DNA of 64,000 nt, taken from the NCBI RefSeq assembly GCF_034119845.1, contig NZ_CP139420.1, forward strand, positions 1,776,001 through 1,840,000, in the 5' to 3' direction. This document shows, in pieces, positions 26,238 through 33,648 of the stretch (within the stretch, counting starts at the first letter, position 1; each line of letters starts with the position of its first letter). The notes beneath the pieces were generated by a model. It saw only the letters and a program-made list of their open reading frames with translations, was not told the DNA's origin and ran no database searches. The DNA comes from Flavobacterium sp. NG2 (GTDB taxonomy: Bacteria > Bacteroidota > Bacteroidia > Flavobacteriales > Flavobacteriaceae). A program made the position numbers and the translations under genes.

Positions 26238-26903
26238 TTATTTCCAACTAACAATCTCTTCTTTATTTCTTCTAGATTTAGCAAAAGCAGGCTCTTCTTT
26301 TCTATACCCAAAAGCAACCATATACGAAAGGCCATATTTGTCTGTATCGACTCCAAACTTTTCTTTTAGTAAAGCTTCTGCTTTTTCTTGATGAAACCCT
26401 TCAATAGGACAGCTATCAATTCCAATTAAAGCAGCCGATGTCATCATGTTTCCTAAAGCAATATACGTTTGCTTAGAAGCCCAATCAAATAATTTTTTAT
26501 CAGTATCCAATGCAAAATCACGCTCTTGGAATTCTCTGTAAAATTTTGAATAGATTTCGATCACATCCTCAGGCAATTGTTTGACGTCTTTCATCATATG
26601 CATAATGTATTCAGAATCCCATTTAGTCATAGAGGCTTTCATGCTTAATCCTAAAACAAAGTGACTAGCTGTGTCTAGTTTCAAAGGAGCTCCCCATGCT
26701 ACGGGTTTCAATAATTCTCTTAATTCTTTGTCTTGTACAACAATAAAATGCCAAGGTTCGAATCCAAATGAACTTGGTGATAAATGAGCTGTTTCTAGAA
26801 TGTATTCTATGTTCTCGCTACTGATTGTTTTAGTAGCATCAAATTCTTTAGTAGCATGTCTAGATTGAAAAGCGGTAATGATTTGTTCTTTTGTAATATC
26901 CAT
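26238..26903 (-). CDS. NAD(P)H-dependent nitroreductase-family oxidoreductase
   Basis: 221 residues, the normal length for FMN-dependent NfsB-type nitroreductases. Family motifs are FQSRHATKEFDATKTIS at the N-terminus, HLSPSSFGFEPWHFIVVQD for FMN binding, and GIDSCPIEGFHQEKAEALL with the late VAFGYRKEEP. It is expected to be a dimeric flavoenzyme reducing nitroaromatics or quinones. It is the first gene of an operon with the downstream SDR. Confidence 0.93.
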   Translation of the reverse strand: MDITKEQIITAFQSRHATKEFDATKTISSENIEYILETAHLSPSSFGFEPWHFIVVQDKELRELLKPVAWGAPLKLDTASHFVLGLSMKASMTKWDSEYIMHMMKDVKQLPEDVIEIYSKFYREFQERDFALDTDKKLFDWASKQTYIALGNMMTSAALIGIDSCPIEGFHQEKAEALLKEKFGVDTDKYGLSYMVAFGYRKEEPAFAKSRRNKEEIVSWK

Positions 26904-26935
26904 CTGTTTTTTTTATTTTTTGTTATTTATTGGTA

Positions 26936-26943
26936 CAAAATTA
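26936..26943 (-). promoter_or_regulatory. -7 promoter box for the nitroreductase-SDR operon
   Basis: The minus strand reads TAATTTTG (TAnnTTTG), 33 bases upstream of the ATG. Confidence 0.5.
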
Positions 26944-27303
26944 AGACAGAGGTAGTTGTTTATTCGGGTATAAAAAAAGGGGATGTAGGTAAAATAAAAG
27001 GTTATTTTGTTTTTGACAGTTGTATTTGTAGCTTTTTTTAAGCCAAATTCAGTATTATGATAAGGATTTAAGGGTTTGAAACCTTTTGAAATACCAGTTT
27101 TGTCGTGTGATGCTGATATGTTAACATTTGATTTAATTAAAGAATTCGTTCCTTTTAGCTGCAAAATGCAATAACAGATGGATTATTAGTTTTCTGATTG
27201 TTTTGGGTTAGACATATCGTTTGAAATACAACATTGTAAACCTTATAATTGATTTTTAAATTTAACCTAGTTTACGCACTGGAACATAGACTTGTCTACC
27301 TGA

Positions 27304-27329
27304 AAAAATCCTAATGTGGATTTTGGGTT
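27304..27329. repeat. Half-copy of the palindromic element found at 11861
   Basis: About 25 bases (AAAATCCTAATGTGGATTTT then GGGTT) match the reverse complement of 11861-11885 with a single difference (TGTGG for TGCGG). The other arm is absent. Confidence 0.6.
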
Positions 27330-27372
27330 TAAGTTGTTGTCGTTGCAAACTAGTACGAGATTTTATAAATAG

Positions 27373-27380
27373 TATCTTTG
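27373..27380 (+). promoter_or_regulatory. -7 promoter box for the alpha/beta hydrolase gene
   Basis: TATCTTTG, 19 bases upstream of the ATG at 27399. Confidence 0.6.
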
Positions 27381-27398
27381 TCACTTAAATAAGGGGAA

Positions 27399-28226
27399 AT
27401 GAAACAAGAAGGAATATACATAGGCGCCGAAGGAAAACCAGCAGGGTATGACATTGAATATACTCCAAATCAAAAACAACCTCTACTTGTTTTTTGCCAT
27501 GGTTTTAATGGTTTTAAAGATTGGGGTGCTTTTCATTTAATGGCACATTATTTTGCGCAAAACGGATTCCAATTTGTGAAATTTAATTTTTCGCATAACG
27601 GAACTTCTCCTGAGCATCCTATGGATTTTGTGGACTTAGAGGCCTTTGGGAATAACAATTTTGAAAAAGAAATCTACGATATTGGTGCTGTATTAGAACA
27701 ACTCAAAAAAGAAGATTTTGCAACTTGCTTGGATTTTGAAAAAGTATTTTTGATAGGACATTCTAAAGGAGGAGCAACGGCATTAGCCTACAGTTTAGCG
27801 CATCAAGAGATTGTTTCCTGTGCAACCTTAGCGGGAGTTTTGGATCCTCTAAGCCGTTACGGAAAAGTAAATGACAAACAATGGAAGGAAAAAGGTGTGA
27901 AATACGTCGTTAACGGAAGAACGAATCAAAAAATGCCGATGTATTATCAACTGGCGGAAAACACTCAAAAAATAAAAGAGCAATTGGACATCAGAAACTT
28001 ACTGAAAGCTGATAAACGAAAATTTTTATTTCTCCAAGGAGCTAAAGATCCAGCGGTTCCTGTAACGGAAGTTAATCTAGTTAAAAACCTATCTAATTGT
28101 ACGGTTGCTGTTTTTGAAGAAGCCAACCATGTTTTTGGGGCTTCACATCCTTATGAAAGTGCTGAATTGCCTAATGATTTAAAAGAGGCATTGAGTCAGA
28201 TTTTAAAATTCTTTCAGTCGCTGTGA
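27399..28226 (+). CDS. Alpha/beta-hydrolase fold protein
   Basis: 275 residues without signal peptide, so cytoplasmic. The oxyanion segment LVFCHGFNGFKDWGAF comes near residue 28-43. The nucleophile elbow GHSKGG is near residue 121, an acidic residue follows in GAKDPAVPV, and the catalytic histidine is probably in EEANHVFGASHP. It resembles the dienelactone-hydrolase/S9-like esterase groups common in flavobacteria. The substrate is unknown. The gene stands alone with its own promoter box. Confidence 0.88.
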   Translation: MKQEGIYIGAEGKPAGYDIEYTPNQKQPLLVFCHGFNGFKDWGAFHLMAHYFAQNGFQFVKFNFSHNGTSPEHPMDFVDLEAFGNNNFEKEIYDIGAVLEQLKKEDFATCLDFEKVFLIGHSKGGATALAYSLAHQEIVSCATLAGVLDPLSRYGKVNDKQWKEKGVKYVVNGRTNQKMPMYYQLAENTQKIKEQLDIRNLLKADKRKFLFLQGAKDPAVPVTEVNLVKNLSNCTVAVFEEANHVFGASHPYESAELPNDLKEALSQILKFFQSL

Positions 28227-28287
28227 GAAGGGGTGGGGAACTTATTTACTTATTGTTGCGTGATGGGACGCGGATGAAACGGATTCG

Positions 28288-28629
28288 TTAAAGTGAAACC
28301 CCAGAATTTATATTATTTGTTTTTAGAAGGTCGTTGTCTTGTATCGAAAACTCTATTGATGTAAATTTTGGTTTACCTTCTCTATAGGTTATTTTGCAAT
28401 GATGATGAATCAATTTACGATATTCATATTTAAGATGTACAAAATCTTCATCAATGGCTCCTATTTCCTTGAATGGCTTTTGTTCTAAGATTTCGGTGCT
28501 TTGTCTTATTTCTGTTGCAATTTGAATTGCTTTAGTGAAGTTGAAAAGCATTGCATTAAATCGGGTAACTTTTTCTAAGTCTTTTATAGCCCTAGCGGTC
28601 CAATAAACAGGTTTGCTTATGCTTTCCAA
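28288..28629 (-). CDS. RelE/ParE-superfamily toxin
   Basis: 113 residues starting MESISKPVYWTARAIKDLEKV, the usual beginning of ParE/RelE-type toxins, and continuing with KPFKEIGAIDEDFVHLKYEYRKLIHHHCKITYREG, which covers the central beta-strands of that fold. Members either cut mRNA at the ribosome or poison gyrase; the sequence alone does not decide which. The start overlaps the end of the antitoxin gene by 13 bases, the standard layout of type II modules. Confidence 0.88.
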   Translation of the reverse strand: MESISKPVYWTARAIKDLEKVTRFNAMLFNFTKAIQIATEIRQSTEILEQKPFKEIGAIDEDFVHLKYEYRKLIHHHCKITYREGKPKFTSIEFSIQDNDLLKTNNINSGVSL

Positions 28630-28826
28630 CTTTCAATCATTTTTTGAACCTCAGATTGACTATGGATTTTGCCCGCTTTAATATCCTCTTCAGACTCAGC
28701 AATCATTTTGTCTTTTTTGATTTGAGCAACATATTTTTTTGCCAAGTCATAAAATAGCTTAACGAATTTTTCGTCTCCGTTATTTATAATTTCATGTAGT
28801 TCTTGTTTTAACTCTAAGGTGCTCAT
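28617..28826 (-). CDS. Antitoxin of the RelE/ParE-type module
   Basis: 69 residues, acidic and probably mostly helical (MSTLELKQELHEIINNGDEKF onward), ending EVQKMIESWKA. Size and layout fit the small antitoxins paired with RelE/ParE toxins in Bacteroidota. No obvious DNA-binding domain can be named, but a perfect 9-bp inverted repeat surrounds the promoter box 26 bases upstream, consistent with autoregulation by the antitoxin or the complex. Confidence 0.85.
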   Translation of the reverse strand: MSTLELKQELHEIINNGDEKFVKLFYDLAKKYVAQIKKDKMIAESEEDIKAGKIHSQSEVQKMIESWKA

Positions 28827-28845
28827 GGGTATAGCTGTATTTAAT

Positions 28846-28872
28846 GAAATACAAATTTACAAATTGTATTTC
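28846..28872 (-). promoter_or_regulatory. Promoter and operator of the toxin-antitoxin module
   Basis: Perfect inverted repeat GAAATACAA (28846-28854) / TTGTATTTC (28864-28872) around a 9-base centre. On the minus strand the -7 box TAAATTTG occupies 28852-28859, inside the palindrome, so a bound dimer would cover it. Confidence 0.65.
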
Positions 28873-29383
28873 TTATATTGATTTAATTGGGAGTTAAATT
28901 ACCGCTTGTTGTGTGAGGGAACACGGATGATAGAGATTAAATGAATTTACACCCATTTTTATTTGTAGTGAGGACTTATATCACAAAGTTAAAATAAAAA
29001 GATTCACGAAGTTTTAGTTTTAGTAATCCCAATCTTGTCTTTTGTCAAGTACAATACATCCAGTAACCCCAATCTTGTCTTCCCGACGATAGGAGGACTC
29101 TAGCGAAAGCGAACAAGTGAAGCAATCTCCGTATGTGCCTCTATAAAGATTTTTCAATTGTTATTTGCTTATTGTTGCGGGTACAGATGAATATCTGCGC
29201 TAACCTTTGTGCATTTGCAAGCGATCAATTTATTGTTCTTTGTAAAGATTTTGAATTATTTCGCAAATACTTGTTTTACAAGGTGTTATTAATTGAAAAG
29301 TTAGTGAAATTTTAACAATACGATTTCATTTTTTATTGATGTAAAAATACTACGCTTTTTTTATTTATTGTAAGTAAAAAACT
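28873..29383. other. Intergenic region with repeat remnants
   Basis: About 510 bases between the toxin-antitoxin module and the histidine kinase. It holds a degenerate repeat at 28905-28940 resembling 28251-28285, a 20-bp direct repeat at 29022/29062, and GC-richer filler to about 29130. A 60-codon ORF at 29133-29315 shows no protein-like features and is not called. Confidence 0.55.
29022..29081. repeat. 20-bp direct repeat, 40-bp period
   Basis: AGTAATCCCAATCTTGTCTT at 29022 and AGTAACCCCAATCTTGTCTT at 29062 differ at one position. They look like a remnant of a 40-bp tandem unit. Confidence 0.65.
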
Positions 29384-29391
29384 TATCTTTG
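29384..29391 (+). promoter_or_regulatory. -7 promoter box for the histidine kinase gene
   Basis: TATCTTTG, 74 bases upstream of the ATG at 29465. Confidence 0.5.
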
Positions 29392-29464
29392 GTTTATTGT
29401 GTCAAACATAAATACTAATAGGAATAGTATAATGAAATTTGGTATAGATTGATTTTTAAATTGA

Positions 29465-30535
29465 ATGCTTATGGAATCAATAAATTTGAATTATTACAAA
29501 GAGTTTTTTAATAAATCCAATGAGATTTTTGTCGTTTATGACAGTCAATTTAATTTGATTGAAGTTAATAATGCAGCGCTTGAAACTTTCAAAGTGAGTA
29601 GAGAGTATATTTATGGGCAAAATATTAGTGTTTTATTGCCAAGCTTTTCTGTTGGAAGTAAGTTTTTCGAAATATTGTCAAAGGTATTAAATACGGGAGA
29701 AAGTGTCGTTATTGAAGATTATGTTGCTCATCCAAAAATTGGTGCTTTAGATTTAACGATTAAGATTTTTAAATTAAATGACGGAATTGGTCTTATCATT
29801 ACAAATGAATCTGAAAAAGTAATTCTAGAAGATGAATTACAAACATTTTCATATAAAAGTTCACATGATTTAAGGCATCCAATAATTAACATTTTGGGTC
29901 TTTTAAATGTTATCACCGAAAAGGATGGAATAGATAGTAATAATGTAGTAAATCATATTCGTTTGGAGGCTCAAAAATTAGATAAAATACTTTTGAATCT
30001 TATCTATATTAATTCCATTCGATACGTGAAAACACAATATGAAAAAATTGATTTAGAGTCTTTAGTTCAAGAAACAATAAAATGCCTAAGTCATTTGCCT
30101 AATTTTCAGCAAATTAAGTTTGAGGTTGAAAGTAATTTTCAAAATGATTTTTATTCCGATAATTTGATTGTGAGTAATGTACTTTTAAACATAATTGATA
30201 ATGCGATACGATTTCAAAAAAATAGTTTAAATTCCAAAAGTATTAAGATAGTATTGTCGTCAAATTCAAAAAATGCGAAAATTATAATAAAAGATAATGG
30301 AATAGGAATTGATGAAAAACACTTAAAGAATTTATTTAAGATTTTTTATAAAGCTAATAATTCAAATTCGGGTTCAGGTATTGGCTTGTTTGCTACTAGA
30401 AAGTGTGTGACGAAATTGAACGGTCTGATTAGGGTTAATAGTAGCTTAAACAGAGGAACAGTAGTCACACTTGTGATTCCAAATAATGAGAAAAAATTAA
30501 AAGCAAAAATACCTGCTATCCGTTTAGTGAGTTAA
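29465..30535 (+). CDS. PAS-domain sensor histidine kinase, cytoplasmic
   Basis: 356 residues without membrane segment. An N-terminal PAS domain (about 10-118; NEIFVVYDSQFNLIEVNNAA) precedes the dimerisation/phosphoacceptor helix with SSHDLRHP, where H134 is the phosphorylated histidine, and a HATPase domain with N-box NIIDNAIRF, G1 IKDNGIGID and G2 GSGIGLFATR. The start may be the ATG at 29465 or 29471. No response regulator gene is adjacent, so it is an orphan kinase in this window. A cytoplasmic PAS sensor suggests detection of an internal signal such as redox or a small molecule. Confidence 0.9.
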   Translation: MLMESINLNYYKEFFNKSNEIFVVYDSQFNLIEVNNAALETFKVSREYIYGQNISVLLPSFSVGSKFFEILSKVLNTGESVVIEDYVAHPKIGALDLTIKIFKLNDGIGLIITNESEKVILEDELQTFSYKSSHDLRHPIINILGLLNVITEKDGIDSNNVVNHIRLEAQKLDKILLNLIYINSIRYVKTQYEKIDLESLVQETIKCLSHLPNFQQIKFEVESNFQNDFYSDNLIVSNVLLNIIDNAIRFQKNSLNSKSIKIVLSSNSKNAKIIIKDNGIGIDEKHLKNLFKIFYKANNSNSGSGIGLFATRKCVTKLNGLIRVNSSLNRGTVVTLVIPNNEKKLKAKIPAIRLVS

Positions 30536-30667
30536 GTAACTAATTATTTAATTTTCCTTTTGATTTTTTGTTTATTCCTCAATAAACGCACTATTTTGAA
30601 ATATTAGCAATCTAAAATGAAAATTAACTAACCTTTTATATTTAGTGCAACTTTGTGCACTAAAACG

Positions 30668-33454
30668 CTATAATTTCTCCTTCAAATACATCGCTGTCAC
30701 TGATTTTTTGCTTTTTACTATCTCTTCGGGAGTTCCTTCGGCTAGGAGTTGTCCTCCGTTTTCGCCACCTTCAGGACCGAGGTCGATGATCCAATCGGCA
30801 CATTTGATGAGGTCGAGGTTGTGCTCAATGACTAGAATCGAATGTCCTTTATCGATCAAAGCATCAAAGGAAGCCATGAGTTTCTTGATATCGTGGAAAT
30901 GCAATCCAGTTGTGGGTTCATCGAAGACAAATAAGGCTTTGTCCTTAGTGGCACCTTTAACTAGGAAGGATGCCAACTTGATGCGCTGCGCCTCCCCACC
31001 TGAAAGAGTAGAGGAGGACTGTCCCAATTGCACATAGCCCAGACCTACGTCTTGAAGGGGTTTTAGCTTTTGGGTGATTTTGGCTTGCTTGTTTTTTTCG
31101 AAAAAAGCGACCGCATCATCAATGGTTAGTGTTAGAATATCGTGGATGCTTTTGCCTTCAAATTGGACTTCGAGAATCTCTTTTTTGAAGCGTTTGCCAT
31201 TACAAGTTTCACATGGCAATGACACATCGGCCATAAAGACCATTTCGACATTGATGGTTCCTTCACCGCTACAAGTTTCGCAACGACCCGCATCAACGTT
31301 AAATGAGAAATGTTTAGGCAAATACCCACGTATTTTGGATAGTTTTTCTTTGGCAAATAAATCTCGGATATCGTCATAGGCCTTGATATACGTCACAGGA
31401 TTCGAACGGGAACTACGCCCAATAGGGTTTTGATCTACATATTCTATATGCTTGATGTGGGAGAAAGAGCCTTTGATTTCGGTAAACTGACCCGCTTTTT
31501 CACCTGCGTTGTCCAGCTTTTTTTGCATGGCTGGAAACAATATTTTTTTGACCAACGTACTTTTTCCACTTCCAGAAACACCTGTGATTACACTCAACAC
31601 ATCGAGCGGAAATTTGACATTGATGTTTTGCAGGTTGTTCTCGCGAGCACCTATAATTTCGATAAAATTCTTAAAAGAACGTCGTTTTTTAGGAACTTCG
31701 ATTTCGAGTGCTCCATTGAGGTATTTAGCGGTAAGCGAAGTTGATTTTAGGATTTCGTCATAAGTACCTTGCGCTACTAGATTTCCTCCAAAAGTTCCAG
31801 CTTCAGGACCGATGTCGATAATCATATCGGCCGCTTTCATGATGTCTTCGTCGTGTTCTACGACGATTACGGTGTTACCTAAATCACGTAAGGATAGCAA
31901 AACTTTGATCAATCGCTCCGAATCTTTTGGGTGTAAGCCAATACTAGGTTCGTCCAAAATATACATAGAACCTACCAAACTACTTCCTAATGAAGTTGCC
32001 AAGTTGATGCGTTGCGATTCTCCTCCTGAAAGGGTCGATGAGTTTCTGTTTAAAGTCAAATAACTCAAACCTACTTCGGTCAAGAATGACAGGCGGTTGT
32101 TGATTTCGATGAGCAAACGCTTGGCGATTTGCTGTTCGTATTTGTCTAAAGTTAAGTTTTTGAAAAAATCAACCAGATGTTGAATCGGTAAATCAACCAA
32201 TTCGGATACCGTTTTATTATTGATTTTTACGTATGATGCTTCGATACGCAAACGCTTTCCTTTACAGGCGGTACATTTGGTTTTTCCGCGGTAACGGGAA
32301 AGCATCACACGGTTTTGTATTTTATAATTTTTAGCTTCTAATTCTTTGAAAAAGTCGTTTAATCCTTCAAAGTGGCTGTTTCCTATCCAAATCAGTTCTT
32401 TTTGTTCGTCTGAGAGCTCAAAGAAAGGTTTGTGAATAGGGAAATCAAATTTGTAAGCACTGTTGACTAATTGGTCACGATACCAACTCATACTGTCGCC
32501 ACGCCAAGGGAAAATAGCATTTTCATAAATGGATAAAGAAGTATTAGGCACAACCAAATCAGCATCAATACCAATGATGTTTCCGTAACCTTCGCACACA
32601 GGACAAGCTCCGTAAGGATTGTTAAAGCTGAATAAATGCACATTTGGCTCTAGGAACGTAATGCCATCTAATTCAAAATTATTGGAATAGGATAAACGTT
32701 TATCGGTTTTGAGTTCTTGTAAGTAACAAATGCCTTTTCCTTCAAAAAAAGCGGTTTGAACGGCATCAGCAAGACGATTGTAGAATTCTTCTTCGTCTTT
32801 GACTACAATTCGGTCAACAATTAATAGAATGTCTTTATTGTCTAATGAATGCTGGTCAATTTCGTCCAAGCGAACCATTTCGTTATTGACTAATATACGA
32901 GCAAAACCTTGCTGTAATAAAGCATTGAGTTTATGCTCTAAAGCTCTTCCTTCTTCAAGATGAATAGGGGCGAGCAGCAACCATTTGCTGTCTGGTTCCA
33001 AGTTTTTGACATCATTAATAACATCGGTAACGGTGTTTTTTTTGACTTCTGTTCCTGAAACAGGCGAATAGGTTCGTCCTATTCTGGCATATAATAATTT
33101 GATGTAATCGTAAATCTCTGTTGAGGTTCCTACAGTTGACCGAGCATTAGTCGTGTTTACCTTTTGCTCGATAGCGATAGCAGGTGCAATTCCTTTGATG
33201 TATTCTACTTTAGGTTTGTCCAATCGACCCAAAAATTGACGTGCATAGGATGATAAACTTTCAACATAACGGCGTTGTCCTTCGGCATACAAAGTATCAA
33301 AAGCCAAACTCGATTTCCCCGAACCCGAAAGTCCAGTAATTACAACTAATTTATTACGAGGAATGGCAACATCTACATTTTTTAAATTATGTACTTGTGC
33401 GCCTTTGATAATGATGTTTTTCTTTGGATCCAGAGTAGATAAGTCAACTTGCAT
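30668..33454 (-). CDS. uvrA: Excinuclease ABC subunit A
   Basis: 928 residues from the ATG at 33454 ([14 protein letters not shown]). A frame extension to 33475 crosses the promoter box. UvrA recognises DNA damage and loads UvrB in nucleotide excision repair. Visible features are Walker [10 protein letters not shown] and [12 protein letters not shown] signatures LSGGESQRI and LSGGEAQRI, Walker B segments followed by EPSIGLHP and EPTTGLHF, and zinc motifs [18 protein letters not shown] and the [16 protein letters not shown] pair. Length and domain order are those of canonical UvrA. It stands alone, convergent with the histidine kinase gene. Confidence 0.97.
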   Translation of the reverse strand: MQVDLSTLDPKKNIIIKGAQVHNLKNVDVAIPRNKLVVITGLSGSGKSSLAFDTLYAEGQRRYVESLSSYARQFLGRLDKPKVEYIKGIAPAIAIEQKVNTTNARSTVGTSTEIYDYIKLLYARIGRTYSPVSGTEVKKNTVTDVINDVKNLEPDSKWLLLAPIHLEEGRALEHKLNALLQQGFARILVNNEMVRLDEIDQHSLDNKDILLIVDRIVVKDEEEFYNRLADAVQTAFFEGKGICYLQELKTDKRLSYSNNFELDGITFLEPNVHLFSFNNPYGACPVCEGYGNIIGIDADLVVPNTSLSIYENAIFPWRGDSMSWYRDQLVNSAYKFDFPIHKPFFELSDEQKELIWIGNSHFEGLNDFFKELEAKNYKIQNRVMLSRYRGKTKCTACKGKRLRIEASYVKINNKTVSELVDLPIQHLVDFFKNLTLDKYEQQIAKRLLIEINNRLSFLTEVGLSYLTLNRNSSTLSGGESQRINLATSLGSSLVGSMYILDEPSIGLHPKDSERLIKVLLSLRDLGNTVIVVEHDEDIMKAADMIIDIGPEAGTFGGNLVAQGTYDEILKSTSLTAKYLNGALEIEVPKKRRSFKNFIEIIGARENNLQNINVKFPLDVLSVITGVSGSGKSTLVKKILFPAMQKKLDNAGEKAGQFTEIKGSFSHIKHIEYVDQNPIGRSSRSNPVTYIKAYDDIRDLFAKEKLSKIRGYLPKHFSFNVDAGRCETCSGEGTINVEMVFMADVSLPCETCNGKRFKKEILEVQFEGKSIHDILTLTIDDAVAFFEKNKQAKITQKLKPLQDVGLGYVQLGQSSSTLSGGEAQRIKLASFLVKGATKDKALFVFDEPTTGLHFHDIKKLMASFDALIDKGHSILVIEHNLDLIKCADWIIDLGPEGGENGGQLLAEGTPEEIVKSKKSVTAMYLKEKL

Positions 33455-33472
33455 ATAAAAAATCAATTTGCA

Positions 33473-33480
33473 CAAAAGTA
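33473..33480 (-). promoter_or_regulatory. -7 promoter box for uvrA
   Basis: The minus strand reads TACTTTTG (TAnnTTTG), 19 bases upstream of the ATG. Confidence 0.55.
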
Positions 33481-33648
33481 AGCATTTTGAACAGAGAAAA
33501 GAGGGTGAACAATTCCTAATTTTAGTTCTTTTACGTTCTTATTATGGCTTAAGTAATATATTTTTTGGTTGTATAGTTAATATGTATAGCATTTTTATAA
33601 ACGAACTGTTTTTAGTTTTAAATTTACATTATCCAAAAACAAATAAAA

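Larger units (their letters stand above)
26904..27372. other. Intergenic region, about 470 bases
   Basis: Between the divergent nitroreductase and alpha/beta hydrolase genes. It holds the two promoter boxes at 26936 and 27373 and a repeat fragment at 27304-27329. An 83-codon minus-strand ORF (26913-27164) has no recognisable protein features and overlaps the nitroreductase promoter, so it is not called. Confidence 0.5.

Noticed and set aside
26913..27164. 83-codon minus-strand ORF upstream of the nitroreductase gene
   Set aside because: It overlaps the predicted promoter, has low-complexity composition and no recognisable motif.
29022..29081. Start of a CRISPR array
   Set aside because: Only two repeat units, no further spacers and no cas genes nearby.
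29133..29315. 60-codon ORF before the histidine kinase
   Set aside because: It lies in repeat remnants; the composition (cysteine- and phenylalanine-rich) is not protein-like.
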